Below are positions 34,514 to 43,704 of a stretch of DNA of 64,000 bases, one piece after another. The position numbers were made by a program, and so were the translations under genes. Numbering within the stretch: position 1 is the first letter of the stretch; every line of letters begins with the position of its first letter. The notes below the pieces were generated by a model. It saw only the letters and a list, made by a program, of their open reading frames with translations. It was not told the origin of the DNA and made no database searches. The DNA is taken from positions 16,618 through 80,617 of the forward strand of contig JAYRKT010000017.1 in the NCBI GenBank assembly GCA_041905595.1. Direction: 5' to 3'. The DNA comes from Aliitabrizicola sp041905595 (GTDB lineage Bacteria > Pseudomonadota > Alphaproteobacteria > Rhodobacterales > Rhodobacteraceae).

Positions 34514-36802
34514 ATGAACGTTGCCATTACCGATGGTCTGGTTCTGATGCCTCCGGCCTTTTCGGCCGGACTGAGCCTTTGGTCGCGTGAGAACGGCACA
34601 CCGGGATCGGGCAGCTATGCCGGGCAGTCGAATGCGGCCTATGTGCCCTCGGACCAGGATTTCGGCGGTTGTCTGGAATTGCAGAAGACGCAGGCTGTGC
34701 AAAAGCTGCGCTGCTTTCAGCAGATCCCGTTCCTGCCGGGGATTTACCTGCGCGTCACCGCAAGGGTGAAGGCGATTTCGGGCAGCCTGCCGTCGGTCCG
34801 GATCGCGGCCTTTGCCGCCAGCAGCTCGGGCAGCAACATTGCAACGGTCCAGCAGGCCGGGACCGAGGTGGCACTGACGAGCTATGGCGCGGTGGTGACC
34901 TTGACAGCCATCGTCGGTTCGGGCAACCGCCAGGGGTGCGACCTGGTCTGGGGCACGGCGCCCGCCTACGGCCATTTCGGCATCGACCTGACCGGGGCGA
35001 ATGGCGGGGTCGTGCGGATCGACGACATCGTCATCGAGGATGTGACCTCGGTTTTCCATCGCAAGCTGATCGACTGGGTTGATGTGCGCGACTATGGCGC
35101 GATCGGAGATGGCGTCACCGACGACAGTGTTGCGTTCGAAGCAGCGGATATGGCTGCGGCAGGGCGGGGTGTGCTGGTCTCGGCCGGGGCCTATTACCTT
35201 GGCGGCAACGTCACCTTCGAGAACCGCGTGCGGTTCGAAGGGACCGTCGCGATGCCCGCTGGTGTTCGTCTGGCATGCACGCGGAACTTCGACCTCGACA
35301 CCTATGCCTCGGCTTTTGGTGGTGAGCTGGCGGGATTCAAGAAGGCGCTACAGGCGCTGTTCTTCTTTACCGATCATGTCACCTTCGACATGTCCGGGCG
35401 GCGGGTCGATCTGTCCGAGCCGCTGGACGTCGCCTCGATCGCGGCGTTGACGACCTATGCGCAGCGGCGGGTGCTGACCAACGGCCAGCTGAACGCGATC
35501 AGCGGCAGTGCATGGACGACAGACACGGTCAGCGCCGTCGCGACTTATGCCATCAGTGCGCCCACGAAGCTGACGGCCGTTGCCAACATCGCCGGCATTC
35601 CTGTGGGGGCGCGTGTGTCGGGCGCGGGCGTGGGCCGCGAGATCTACGTGCGGTCGAAGAACGTCGCGGCAGGAACGCTCGAGTTGAGCGCTCCGCTTTG
35701 GGCGGCGGCGGGTACACGGACCTTCACGTTCGAGCGTTACAAATACATGCTGGATTTCAGCACCTTCGCTTCGCTTTCGAAGTTCGAAATCCTCAATGTC
35801 GAGTTCCAGTGCAACGGTCTGGCCAGCGCGATCATGCTGCCGCCGGACGGGCTGACCTTCCGTTTGGCAGGGTCGGTCATCAACCGGCCAAAGGACCGCG
35901 CTCTGACCTCGATCGGCGAGGGATGCCAGGGGCTGTTCGTCGAGCAGTGCCAGCTCCTGTCGAACGAGCAGTCGGTCAAGGCGCAGGACCGGACGACCAT
36001 CGCCCTGAACGTCAACGCCAATGACGCGAAGCTGCGTGACAACCGGGTAGTGAGGTTTGCGCATTTCGCGGTGCTGGACGGGTCGGGGCACCTGATCCTC
36101 GGCAATCACTTCTTCCAGGGCGACGACGAATCCGTGGGGGTGCGGCGGGCGGGCATCGTGCTGACACAGCCGAACTGCAAGACCACGATCACCGGGAACT
36201 ACATCGACAACTGCTTCATCGAGTTGACGAACGAGCACGATCCCGAACCGGGGTTCTCGAACGAGTTCTCTTTCGGCGGCCTGACGGTGACGGCCAACAT
36301 CTTCATGGCAAGCAATGTCGCCAGCTGGTTCCGCTGGATCACCGTCACCCCGCGCGGGGCTGGCCATTACATCCAGGGACTGAGCGTCACCGGCAATGTC
36401 TTCCGTACGGTCAACGCCACGATCGACCGGGTGGAGTCGGTTGACACGACCTGGGCCACGCTCGACAAGACGCGGCTGCGCAATGTGGTTTTCGAGAACA
36501 ACACCTTCAATGGCGTTTCCCAGATGACCATGAGCCCGGTTACGGTGAAGCATGTGCAGTCGAGCGCAGCGGATACCTGGACTGTCGACCCCTCGGCCTA
36601 TCTGCCCTTCGGCGGGCGGGCGCGGACGGTGCCCGCAGTGGTGCTGGAGACGCCGCCGACCACTGCGGCCGGGGCGCCGCGGGCGGATGCGCCCTATGTT
36701 CAGGTCGAACAGGGCAGCGCCGGGGCGCAGGCCTATCTGCGCTGGCTGACGGCGGTCAAGGGAACGGCGCAGGTGACAGTGCGCTGCGACAATCCGATCT
36801 GA
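34514..36802 (+). CDS. Right-handed beta-helix (pectate-lyase-3) spike-like protein
   Basis: 762 residues from ATG 34514. Residues about 1-190 form an N-terminal adaptor domain (MNVAITDGLVLMPPAFSAG, SDQDFGGCLELQK, IYLRVTARVKAISGSLPSVRIAAF, GGVVRIDDIVIEDVTS). From about 195 comes VRDYGAIGDGVTDDSVAFEAA, the start of a pectate-lyase-3 beta-helix, interrupted by a roughly 90-residue insert, and a small C-terminal domain. No signal peptide, unlike a secreted lyase, so release by lysis or in a particle is likely. The arrangement resembles phage tailspikes and, as I recall, the head-spike proteins of the Rhodobacter gene transfer agent (GhsB). Function is inferred. Confidence 0.7.
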   Translation: MNVAITDGLVLMPPAFSAGLSLWSRENGTPGSGSYAGQSNAAYVPSDQDFGGCLELQKTQAVQKLRCFQQIPFLPGIYLRVTARVKAISGSLPSVRIAAFAASSSGSNIATVQQAGTEVALTSYGAVVTLTAIVGSGNRQGCDLVWGTAPAYGHFGIDLTGANGGVVRIDDIVIEDVTSVFHRKLIDWVDVRDYGAIGDGVTDDSVAFEAADMAAAGRGVLVSAGAYYLGGNVTFENRVRFEGTVAMPAGVRLACTRNFDLDTYASAFGGELAGFKKALQALFFFTDHVTFDMSGRRVDLSEPLDVASIAALTTYAQRRVLTNGQLNAISGSAWTTDTVSAVATYAISAPTKLTAVANIAGIPVGARVSGAGVGREIYVRSKNVAAGTLELSAPLWAAAGTRTFTFERYKYMLDFSTFASLSKFEILNVEFQCNGLASAIMLPPDGLTFRLAGSVINRPKDRALTSIGEGCQGLFVEQCQLLSNEQSVKAQDRTTIALNVNANDAKLRDNRVVRFAHFAVLDGSGHLILGNHFFQGDDESVGVRRAGIVLTQPNCKTTITGNYIDNCFIELTNEHDPEPGFSNEFSFGGLTVTANIFMASNVASWFRWITVTPRGAGHYIQGLSVTGNVFRTVNATIDRVESVDTTWATLDKTRLRNVVFENNTFNGVSQMTMSPVTVKHVQSSAADTWTVDPSAYLPFGGRARTVPAVVLETPPTTAAGAPRADAPYVQVEQGSAGAQAYLRWLTAVKGTAQVTVRCDNPI

Positions 36803-36805
36803 CGC

Positions 36806-37297
36806 TCAGGGACGCAGGTCTTCTGGCGCGAGCTTCATCGCCTTGCCGAAACCGCCGTTCAAGAGGGCCGAAACTGGGATCAGTCGGACAAAGGCGAAGT
36901 CGGCGAAGTCGATGTAGAGCTTCGACTTGGGGTGATCTGTCAACCAGCGGGTCCGGGTCGCCGTGTAGCCGGAGGAGGTGCGGTCGATGTAGTCGGCGCG
37001 CACCTGCACCATGAGGCGCGGATGGGTAAGGGGGTCGCCCTTGATCCCCGGCTCACCCACCATCACCGAAGCGAGGGGCTGCGCCTTCAGCCCGGCATCA
37101 TGGGCGGCGAGCGACGAAACAAGAGTGATCGGAGTGCCAGTCTCGTCCAGCCCGAAGGCGATGCGGCTGATGGCGGGGGTTCCGGTTTCGGGATCGGCAT
37201 AGGCGAGCGCGGCATGGCGCGCCTCGGCCAGCAGTCGCCGCGCGAGGGCGCGACCCTCGTCATCGGGGGGCAGGAACGGGTCGGTGCGGTCGGGCAT
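36806..37297 (-). CDS. HugZ-type pyridoxamine-phosphate-oxidase-fold protein
   Basis: 163 residues from ATG 37297. Split-barrel flavin or heme-binding family: ARRLLAEARHAALAYADPETGTPAISRIAFG, SVMVGEPGIKGDPLTHPRLMVQVRADY, then HPKSKLYIDFADFAFVRLIPVSALLNGGFGKAM, the HugZ-like end. Members take part in heme or general redox reactions; the exact substrate is unknown. The stop lies 3 bp from the convergent spike gene. Confidence 0.85.
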   Translation of the reverse strand: MPDRTDPFLPPDDEGRALARRLLAEARHAALAYADPETGTPAISRIAFGLDETGTPITLVSSLAAHDAGLKAQPLASVMVGEPGIKGDPLTHPRLMVQVRADYIDRTSSGYTATRTRWLTDHPKSKLYIDFADFAFVRLIPVSALLNGGFGKAMKLAPEDLRP

Positions 37298-37331
37298 GGC
37301 GGGCTCCGGTCTGGGTCTTGTGTGACAGAGT

Positions 37332-37356
37332 CGGCCCCGGATCAAGTCCGGGGCCG
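37332..37356. repeat. Perfect GC palindrome between truA and hugZ-like gene
   Basis: CGGCCCCGGA (37332-37341), TCAAG, TCCGGGGCCG (37347-37356): a ten-pair stem 3 bp past the truA stop. I recognise it as a recurring intergenic palindrome in Rhodobacteraceae DNA; it may end truA transcripts. Confidence 0.55.
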
Positions 37357-37358
37357 CT

Positions 37359-38132
37359 TCACATTCCGGCGAAGGGATCGGCAGTGTAGGAGACACCGAC
37401 AAGGTAAAGCCCATGCCGCGGGCAGACCCGCCCCCCAGCCGCGCGGTCACGGGCGTCGAGCGCCGTCTTCACACCGGCGGACGACCAGGACCCGGCGCCG
37501 ACGCGTTCCAGCGTGCCCACGATCGAACGAACCTGATTGTGCAGGAAACTGCGGGCGCGCAGGGCAAAGCGGTATTCCGCGCCGCCAGGATAGGTGTGCT
37601 CGGTGACCATGATCTCGTCCAGCGTCTTCACGGGGGAGTTCGACTGGCACTGGACCGAGCGGAAGGTGGTGAAATCGTGCCGCCCCACGAGGTGCTTTGC
37701 TCCTTCCCGCATCGCTGCCAAGTCGAGGCGGTTCAGCACCTGCCAGACGCGTCCGTGGTCGTGCGTGACTGGCGCGCGACGGGCGACGAGGCGAAAGAGG
37801 TAGCGCCTCTCAATGGCTGAAAAGCGGGCGTGGAAGTCATCCGGCACGCGGGCACAGGCGGTCACAGCCACCGGCGCGGGTTTCAGATGCCAGTTCAGCG
37901 CCTCAGACAGCCGGAACGGGTCCCAGTCGCGGGACAGGTCGCAATGGGCAACCTGCGCCATCGCGTGGACCCCGGCATCCGTGCGGCCGGCGGCGGCGAT
38001 GGAGGGCAGGTCCGGCTCCAGCTTCGACAGTGCCGTCTCGACCGCTTCCTGCACCGAAAGCTGACCGGATTGCCGCTGCCATCCCGCGAAGGGGACGCCG
38101 TCGTATTCGATGCGGAGCGCGTATCTGGGCAT
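37359..38132 (-). CDS. truA: tRNA pseudouridine synthase A (TruA)
   Basis: 257 residues from ATG 38132. It makes pseudouridine at positions 38-40 of tRNA. Catalytic D52 lies in GRTDAGVHA; MPRYALRIEYDGVPFAGWQRQ starts the family domain and RSFLHNQVRSIVGTLERVGAG the second half. Single gene, divergent from ycjX across 100 bp. Confidence 0.95.
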   Translation of the reverse strand: MPRYALRIEYDGVPFAGWQRQSGQLSVQEAVETALSKLEPDLPSIAAAGRTDAGVHAMAQVAHCDLSRDWDPFRLSEALNWHLKPAPVAVTACARVPDDFHARFSAIERRYLFRLVARRAPVTHDHGRVWQVLNRLDLAAMREGAKHLVGRHDFTTFRSVQCQSNSPVKTLDEIMVTEHTYPGGAEYRFALRARSFLHNQVRSIVGTLERVGAGSWSSAGVKTALDARDRAAGGRVCPRHGLYLVGVSYTADPFAGM

Positions 38133-38232
38133 GATCCCGGGGGTAGCGCGGAACGGGCAGAAGGGCAACTGCGGCCGACGCCGGGGCCTCACCCCTATCC
38201 ATCCTTGCATGGCGTGCATATCTTGACCGCGA

Positions 38233-39663
38233 ATGGACAAGGGGCAGGACGTGCTGGGTTCGATTGCGGATGGGGTGACGCGTAGCGTCGAGGGGGCTTT
38301 CGCCTCTGTGTCGAGCGCGTTTCTCGAACCGGTTATCCGGCTTGGGGTTACGGGCCTCTCACGGTCGGGGAAGACCGTGTTCATCACCGGTCTTGTCGCC
38401 AACCTGATGAACCGGGGACGGATGCCGCAGCTGGTCGCCGCCTCCGAAGGACGGATCAGCGCAGCCTGGCTGCAACCGCAGCCGCATGACACGGTGGCGC
38501 GGTTCGACTTCGAGACGCACATGGCGGCACTGACCGGCGACGATCCGCGCTGGCCAGCTTCGACAAGGACGGTTTCGGAGTTGCGCCTGTCGTTCCGGGT
38601 GCATCCGGTCGGTCTTTTCGCCTCTCTCGGAGGTCCGCGGACCGTGCATCTGGATATCGTCGATTATCCCGGCGAGTGGCTGATGGATCTTGCGCTGATG
38701 GACAAGACCTATGCCGAATGGTCCGAGGCAACGCTGGAGCGGATCGGCAAGCGGCCGATGGCGGCAGAGTATCTCGCCACAGCGCGAGCCGAGGATGGCA
38801 GCCTGAGGCTGGAGGAAACGAAGGCACAGGCGCTGGCCGCCGCGTTCACCGCCTACCTGACCGCGGCGCGCGAGGCCGGCTATTCCGACTGCACGCCGGG
38901 GCGCGTCCTGATGCCGGGCGATCTGGCCGGGTCGCCCGCTCTGACCTTCGCACCGCTTCCGATGCCTGCGACTACGCCCCGCGGCAGCCTGTGGCGTGAG
39001 ATGGAGCGCCGCTATGACGCCTACAAGCGCGAGGTCGTGCGACCCTTCTTCCGCGACCATTTCAGCCGCATCGACCGGCAGGTCGTGCTGGTCGACGCGC
39101 TAGGCGCGATCCATGCCGGGCCTCAGGCGGTCGAGGACCTGCGCCGTACCATGGCCGAGATCCTGACGGCCTTCCGGCCGGGCAAGAACGACTTCCTGTC
39201 CTCAATCCTCCTGGGGCGGCGGGTGGAGAAGGTTCTGTTCGCCGCGACCAAGGCGGACCATCTGCACCATGTCCAGCATCCGCGCCTGACGGCGATCATG
39301 GAGGCGATGCTGCGAGACGCGAAGGATCGCGCGGCCTTCGCCGGGGCGCAGACGGCGGCGATGTCGCTGGCATCGGTCCGGGCGACGGTGGAAGAGGAAT
39401 TGCAGCATGACGGCCACACGGTGCCAGCGGTGCGCGGGCGGCTGATCTCGACCGGGCGGATGGCGACGATGTATGCGGGCGAACTGCCCGCCGACCCGGC
39501 CCGGCTGATGGCCCCGGCGCGCGAGGGGGCCGAGAAATGGCTGGATGCCGATTACCAGGTTATGGCCTTTGCCCCGGCCCGGATGAACCTTGGTTCCACT
39601 GAAGGGCCGCCGCATATCCGCCTTGACCGCGCGGCGGAGTTCCTGATCGGAGACCGGCTGTGA
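38233..39663 (+). CDS. YcjX-like P-loop protein
   Basis: 476 residues. Walker A GLSRSGKTVF near the N-terminus (about 40-49) and the Walker B-like HLDIVDYPGEWLMDL are those of YcjX, a GTPase-like protein encoded with ycjF in many Proteobacteria and with the phage-shock regulon in E. coli. The last part (MNLGSTEGPPHIRLDRAAEFLIGD) is characteristic. Role is thought to be envelope stress, not shown here. Next gene overlaps by 4 bp. Confidence 0.9.
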   Translation: MDKGQDVLGSIADGVTRSVEGAFASVSSAFLEPVIRLGVTGLSRSGKTVFITGLVANLMNRGRMPQLVAASEGRISAAWLQPQPHDTVARFDFETHMAALTGDDPRWPASTRTVSELRLSFRVHPVGLFASLGGPRTVHLDIVDYPGEWLMDLALMDKTYAEWSEATLERIGKRPMAAEYLATARAEDGSLRLEETKAQALAAAFTAYLTAAREAGYSDCTPGRVLMPGDLAGSPALTFAPLPMPATTPRGSLWREMERRYDAYKREVVRPFFRDHFSRIDRQVVLVDALGAIHAGPQAVEDLRRTMAEILTAFRPGKNDFLSSILLGRRVEKVLFAATKADHLHHVQHPRLTAIMEAMLRDAKDRAAFAGAQTAAMSLASVRATVEEELQHDGHTVPAVRGRLISTGRMATMYAGELPADPARLMAPAREGAEKWLDADYQVMAFAPARMNLGSTEGPPHIRLDRAAEFLIGDRL

Positions 39664-40667
39664 CCGATCCGCGACCGATGAAACCCGTGCTGATCGAACG
39701 CGAGGAGCGGGCCGACGACCCGACCCCGGCGTCGGTCCCGCCGGTGCCGGACCTTGGGATGGACCTGCCCGACATCCGGCTGGTGCGGCCAAAGGGCTCG
39801 GCGCTGAACCGTTTCGCGCTTTGGGCTTTTGGTGCGCTGTTCAGCTTCGTGCTGTCGGTGGCGGCCTGGACCTTCGTGACCGACCTGTTGGCGTCGAACA
39901 CGGTCCTTGGCTGGATTGCGTTCGTGCTCGTCGGGCTGGCAGTTCTGGCGGCCGCGCTGCTGGCCTTGCGCGAAATCCTCGGCTTTGCGCGGATGGCCCG
40001 GATCGACCATCTGCGGACCCGGGCCGAGACGGCGCACGAGGCGCTGGACATCAAGGCGGCCCGTGGTGTCGTGGAAGGGCTGGAGGCGATCTATGCAGGA
40101 CGCCCCGAAATGGCTGATGCGCGGGCGCGGCTCGCCACGCGCGCGCCTGAGGTCTTTGACGCAGACGGGCTTCTCGCTCTGGCCGAGCAGGAGTTGCTCG
40201 CCGGCCCCGACCAGGCAGCCCGGCGCGAGATCGAGGCCGCGGCACGGCAGGTGGCGACGGTAACGGCGCTGGTGCCGCTTGCGCTGGCCGACGTCGCGAC
40301 TGCGCTTTATGCCAATGTGCGGATGATCGGGCGGATCGCCTCGATCTACGGCGGTCGATCGGGCACGCTTGGCAGCCTGCGACTGCTCCGCGGGGTGATG
40401 ACCCATCTGGCGGCCACGGGTGCGCTTGCCGTGGGCGACGACCTGATCCATTCCGTTGCTGGCGGGGGTGTGCTGTCGCGCATTTCCAAGCGCTTTGGCG
40501 AGGGGGTGATCAATGGTTCGCTGACCGCCCGGGTCGGGGTCGCCGCAATGGAGGTCTGCCGCCCGCTGCCGTTCCGGGCGCTGCCGAAGCCAAAGGTGAC
40601 AAACCTGATCTCGCGCGGGCTGGCGGGGCTCTTCGGCACCGGGGATGGCGAGACGGCTTCGCGGTAG
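39660..40667 (+). CDS. YcjF-family (TIGR01620/DUF697) membrane protein
   Basis: 335 residues from GTG 39660, overlapping ycjX by 4 bp. Two hydrophobic segments at about 46-70 and 80-104 are followed by a long helical cytoplasmic domain (MARIDHLRTRAETAHEALDIKAARGVVEGLEAIY, IHSVAGGGVLSRISKRFGEGVINGSLTARVGVAAMEVCRPLPF). The pairing with YcjX is conserved and both probably act together at the inner membrane. Function not established. Confidence 0.9.
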   Translation: MTDPRPMKPVLIEREERADDPTPASVPPVPDLGMDLPDIRLVRPKGSALNRFALWAFGALFSFVLSVAAWTFVTDLLASNTVLGWIAFVLVGLAVLAAALLALREILGFARMARIDHLRTRAETAHEALDIKAARGVVEGLEAIYAGRPEMADARARLATRAPEVFDADGLLALAEQELLAGPDQAARREIEAAARQVATVTALVPLALADVATALYANVRMIGRIASIYGGRSGTLGSLRLLRGVMTHLAATGALAVGDDLIHSVAGGGVLSRISKRFGEGVINGSLTARVGVAAMEVCRPLPFRALPKPKVTNLISRGLAGLFGTGDGETASR

Positions 40668-40743
40668 GGCCGTCACGAGGGGCCTATCCAGACGGGCGGA
40701 CCGGTTCTAACATCGCTTCAACATGTTGCCGGAGGGAGCTTAC

Positions 40744-43509
40744 ATGGAAGTGCTCCTTGGACTGCTGGCCTTCGCCTATGTTCTGGGGCTGCCGATCGGC
40801 CTGATCGTGGCGCTGGTGAGCCTGTCGCGGCTGAAACGCCGGGTCGCTGCGGCCGAGGCATCGCTTAACCTGATCACGGCTCCACAAAGGGCGGTCTCCT
40901 CCGTGGAGCCGGTGCCCGACATCGACTTGCCTGGGTCGCAGGTCGCGGTCGAGGAAGCGGCCGAAGCGCCGAATGCTGGCGAAATCGCGGAGGCAGCCTC
41001 TGTCGCCGCCCACAAGGCCGAACCGGAATCGCCTGCCCCCGTGGTGGAGATCCCGCAGGTGCCGGTCACAGCGGATGTGGACCAGGATCGACCGATCGTT
41101 CTGCGCCGCGACCGGATGGCGGATCTTGCAACTTGGGTGAAGGGCAACTGGGTCTACCTCGTCTCGGCGGCGTCTCTTGCCGCGGCGGGCGTATTCTTCG
41201 TGCAATATGGGATCGAGAAAGGGCTCTTGCCGCCGCCGGTCCGGGTCGCGCTGGCAATCTTGTTCGGTCTGACGCTAATCGGCGCCGGCGAATGGCTGCG
41301 CCGCCGCGCCACGGACGAACAGCAGGCAACCCTGCACCTGCCGGCGGTGTTTTCCGGGGCAGGCCTCGTGTCGATCTTTGCCGGGATCATCGCTGGCCGA
41401 TTGCTCTACGGGCTCTACGGGCCGGAGGTGACCTTTGCGGGGCTGGTGGCGACGGCGGCGCTGGCAATTGGCCTTGGCTGGCGAAACGAGCCGTTCCTTG
41501 TGGCCGTCGGCCTGCTGGGCGCCAGTTTTGCGCCCTTCCTCGTCGGCAGCGACAGTGCGACGCCGGCGTGGCTTTACGGCTATTACGCGCTGATCGCGGT
41601 GACCGGTCTCGCAGTCGATGCGGTGCGACGGTGGGCCTGGATCTCGGTTCTGGCGCTCGTTCTTGGCTACGGTTTCGGCTATCTCCTGATGCTGGCCGAC
41701 GGAGGTGTTCCGGGCTGGATCGCGCAGCTGGTCGTGCTTGCCATGGCCGCAACAGTCCTGCCGACCTTCGACATCGTGCCGCAGCACGAAGGTCTGGCGG
41801 TGCTGCCCTGGCTCGTTCGAAAGGCAAAGCATCCCTGGCCGAACTTTCCAGTCCGTCTCGCCGCCGGTGCGGTGTTTGTCAGCTCTTTGGCCATTGCTTC
41901 CAGCGACGCGCAGAGCACGGCCGAGGCCTGGATTGCGCTCGGGGCGCTGGCCGCCCTGGCGCTAGCCTACCTTGTCTGGGCGGACCGGGCGCCGGGCTTG
42001 GACGATCTGGCCCTGCTGCCGGCCATCGGTTTCGGCCTGCGCATGATGGGCGAGGGGATGACAGGGCCGCTTGGCGAGGCCTTTGCGGCGCAGGCGATCT
42101 GGCTCAGGCCGCCGGAAACCTCTGCCCCCTGGACGGTGACCATTCTGGTGGCGCTGACGGCGCTCATTAGCCTTGGGTCGTTCCAGAGGGCCGTCACTGC
42201 CGGGCGCTTTGGCATCGCCTTTGGTCTTGGTGCGATCCTGCCGCTGCCGCTGGTTCTGTTCGGGCTCGATCAGTTGTGGCTGCCGTCGCAGGTGCTGGGC
42301 GCCTACGTCTGGGCGCTGCATGTCATGGCGGGCGCGGCGCTGATGGTGGCCTTCGCGCTGCGCTTCGCCGCGCGGGATGGCGAGGACCACCGCCGGCCGG
42401 CCTATGCGACGATCGCGGCGCTAGTCCTGATCGCATTGGCGCTGTTCCTGGTGACCTCGGGCGAGGCGCTTACGCTCGCGCTCGCGGTCCTTGTGCTGGC
42501 GACGGCGGCGCTTGACCGCCGCTTTGACCTGCGCGAGCTGGCGATCCTCGTCCAGGTCGGGGTCGCCGTTCTGGGCTGGCGGATCACCGTCGATCCGGGA
42601 GCGGACTGGGCGCTTGCAGCGGGGCTTCTTTCTGTGCTCGCGGTCTATGGCGGGGTGATCCTCGCCTTGGCCGCTGCTCTATTCCTGCTCCTGCCGCTGC
42701 CGAGGGTGACGGCGCGGGGTGTGCTGGAATCGGGTGTGGCCGGTTTCTCAGCGCTGTTCGCCAACGTGCTGATCGCCCGGGCGCTTGGCTATTCCTCGCT
42801 GACGGACTGGTCGGGCGAGGCGCTGGACCTGACGCTGAACGCGATGCCTTGGCTGATCCTGATGCTGGTCCAGCTTTACCGCATGCCGCTTGGAGGCGCG
42901 CTGCGGCCGTTGAGGGGTGCGCTTGCGGCGCTTGGCGGGTTGTTAGCGGCGGTCGGGCTTCTGGGTGCCGCCCTGCCGGCCAACCCGCTTCTGGCCGATG
43001 GATGGCTCTTCAAGGTGCAGCCGATCCGGGGCCCGCTGGTGTTCGATACGCTGATGGTCACCTACTTGATGCCTGCATTGCTGCTGCTTGCGGCACCTCG
43101 ACTTGTTGCGCACCTGCCGCGCATCTTGCGATGGGGCTTCCTCGCGGCGGGATGCGCCCTCGCGGCACTCTATGCCGGGCTCGAGATCCGCCGCTTCTGG
43201 CGCGGCGACATCCTGTCGGTCGACGGGGTAACGCAGCCCGAGTTGTACAGCTATACGCTTGCCCTGATGCTGACCGGCGCGGCACTGCTTTACCAGGCGA
43301 TCGCACGGCGGTCGCCAATGCTGCGGCGGATCGCGATGACGATAATCGCGCTGACCATCGCCAAGGTTTTCCTGATCGATGCCTCCGGGCTGACCGGGCT
43401 CACCCGGGTGTTCTCGTTCCTTGGGCTCGGCCTCTCGCTTGCGGGACTGGCGTGGCTCAACCGGTGGGCGGGGGCTCAATCGGGCGAAAGCGGGCAAAAG
43501 ACCGAATAG
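40744..43509 (+). CDS. DUF2339 large polytopic membrane protein
   Basis: 921 residues from ATG 40744, behind GGAGGG. After one N-terminal helix and a cytoplasmic stretch rich in Glu, Val and Pro (about 25-120), VKGNWVYLVSAASLAAAGVFFVQYGIEKGLLPPPVR starts a long series of more than 20 hydrophobic helices. This is the DUF2339 pattern; function unknown, though some members lie near envelope genes. It follows ycjX-ycjF by 76 bp and could be read with them. The ileS promoter begins 26 bp after its stop. Confidence 0.88.
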   Translation: MEVLLGLLAFAYVLGLPIGLIVALVSLSRLKRRVAAAEASLNLITAPQRAVSSVEPVPDIDLPGSQVAVEEAAEAPNAGEIAEAASVAAHKAEPESPAPVVEIPQVPVTADVDQDRPIVLRRDRMADLATWVKGNWVYLVSAASLAAAGVFFVQYGIEKGLLPPPVRVALAILFGLTLIGAGEWLRRRATDEQQATLHLPAVFSGAGLVSIFAGIIAGRLLYGLYGPEVTFAGLVATAALAIGLGWRNEPFLVAVGLLGASFAPFLVGSDSATPAWLYGYYALIAVTGLAVDAVRRWAWISVLALVLGYGFGYLLMLADGGVPGWIAQLVVLAMAATVLPTFDIVPQHEGLAVLPWLVRKAKHPWPNFPVRLAAGAVFVSSLAIASSDAQSTAEAWIALGALAALALAYLVWADRAPGLDDLALLPAIGFGLRMMGEGMTGPLGEAFAAQAIWLRPPETSAPWTVTILVALTALISLGSFQRAVTAGRFGIAFGLGAILPLPLVLFGLDQLWLPSQVLGAYVWALHVMAGAALMVAFALRFAARDGEDHRRPAYATIAALVLIALALFLVTSGEALTLALAVLVLATAALDRRFDLRELAILVQVGVAVLGWRITVDPGADWALAAGLLSVLAVYGGVILALAAALFLLLPLPRVTARGVLESGVAGFSALFANVLIARALGYSSLTDWSGEALDLTLNAMPWLILMLVQLYRMPLGGALRPLRGALAALGGLLAAVGLLGAALPANPLLADGWLFKVQPIRGPLVFDTLMVTYLMPALLLLAAPRLVAHLPRILRWGFLAAGCALAALYAGLEIRRFWRGDILSVDGVTQPELYSYTLALMLTGAALLYQAIARRSPMLRRIAMTIIALTIAKVFLIDASGLTGLTRVFSFLGLGLSLAGLAWLNRWAGAQSGESGQKTE

Positions 43510-43535
43510 GCCGCAGCTTTTCGGCCTTCGCAGGC

Positions 43536-43564
43536 TGGACCGGCCCCGTCGCCGGGTCTATAAG
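43536..43564 (+). promoter_or_regulatory. Strong sigma-70 promoter for the ileS leader
   Basis: TGGACC (43536-43541), exactly 17 bp, TATAAG (43559-43564). The expected start lies at about 43571, the A of the mini-ORF ATG, implying a leaderless small peptide and a 134-nt leader before ileS. Confidence 0.55.
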
Positions 43565-43570
43565 CCCGCC

Positions 43571-43621
43571 ATGACCAATCGGCTGGCGATGATCCTGCGA
43601 ATTATCGGCCCGGCGACCTGA
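43571..43621 (+). CDS. Possible ileS leader peptide
   Basis: Sixteen codons, MTNRLAMILRIIGPAT, then stop. It holds three isoleucine codons (ATC, ATT, ATC at 43592, 43601, 43604), two of them adjacent, just before a hairpin that overlaps the stop codon. There is no ribosome site; translation would depend on a leaderless start. It could be a regulatory leader peptide for isoleucyl-tRNA synthetase or the remnant of a longer small protein. Unproven. Confidence 0.4.
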   Translation: MTNRLAMILRIIGPAT

Positions 43622-43659
43622 CCTCAGGCGCCGGGACAAGGTGCCTGCCTCGCCGCACC
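43609..43659 (+). promoter_or_regulatory. Attenuator-like set of competing hairpins before ileS
   Basis: Arm 1 (CCCGGCG, CCTG; 43609-43620) pairs with arm 2 (CAGG, CGCCGGG; 43625-43635). Arm 2 GGCGCC (43627-43632) can instead pair with arm 3 GGTGCC (43640-43645). Arm 3 GGTGC can also pair with arm 4 GCACC (43655-43659). Arm 1 spans the mini-ORF stop. No T-run follows arm 4, so a classic terminator is not visible; control could act by Rho or translation. Confidence 0.4.
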
Positions 43660-43704
43660 GCCCCTCATCCACCGATCGCCCGACTATTCCAAGGACCGCA
43701 TCCG

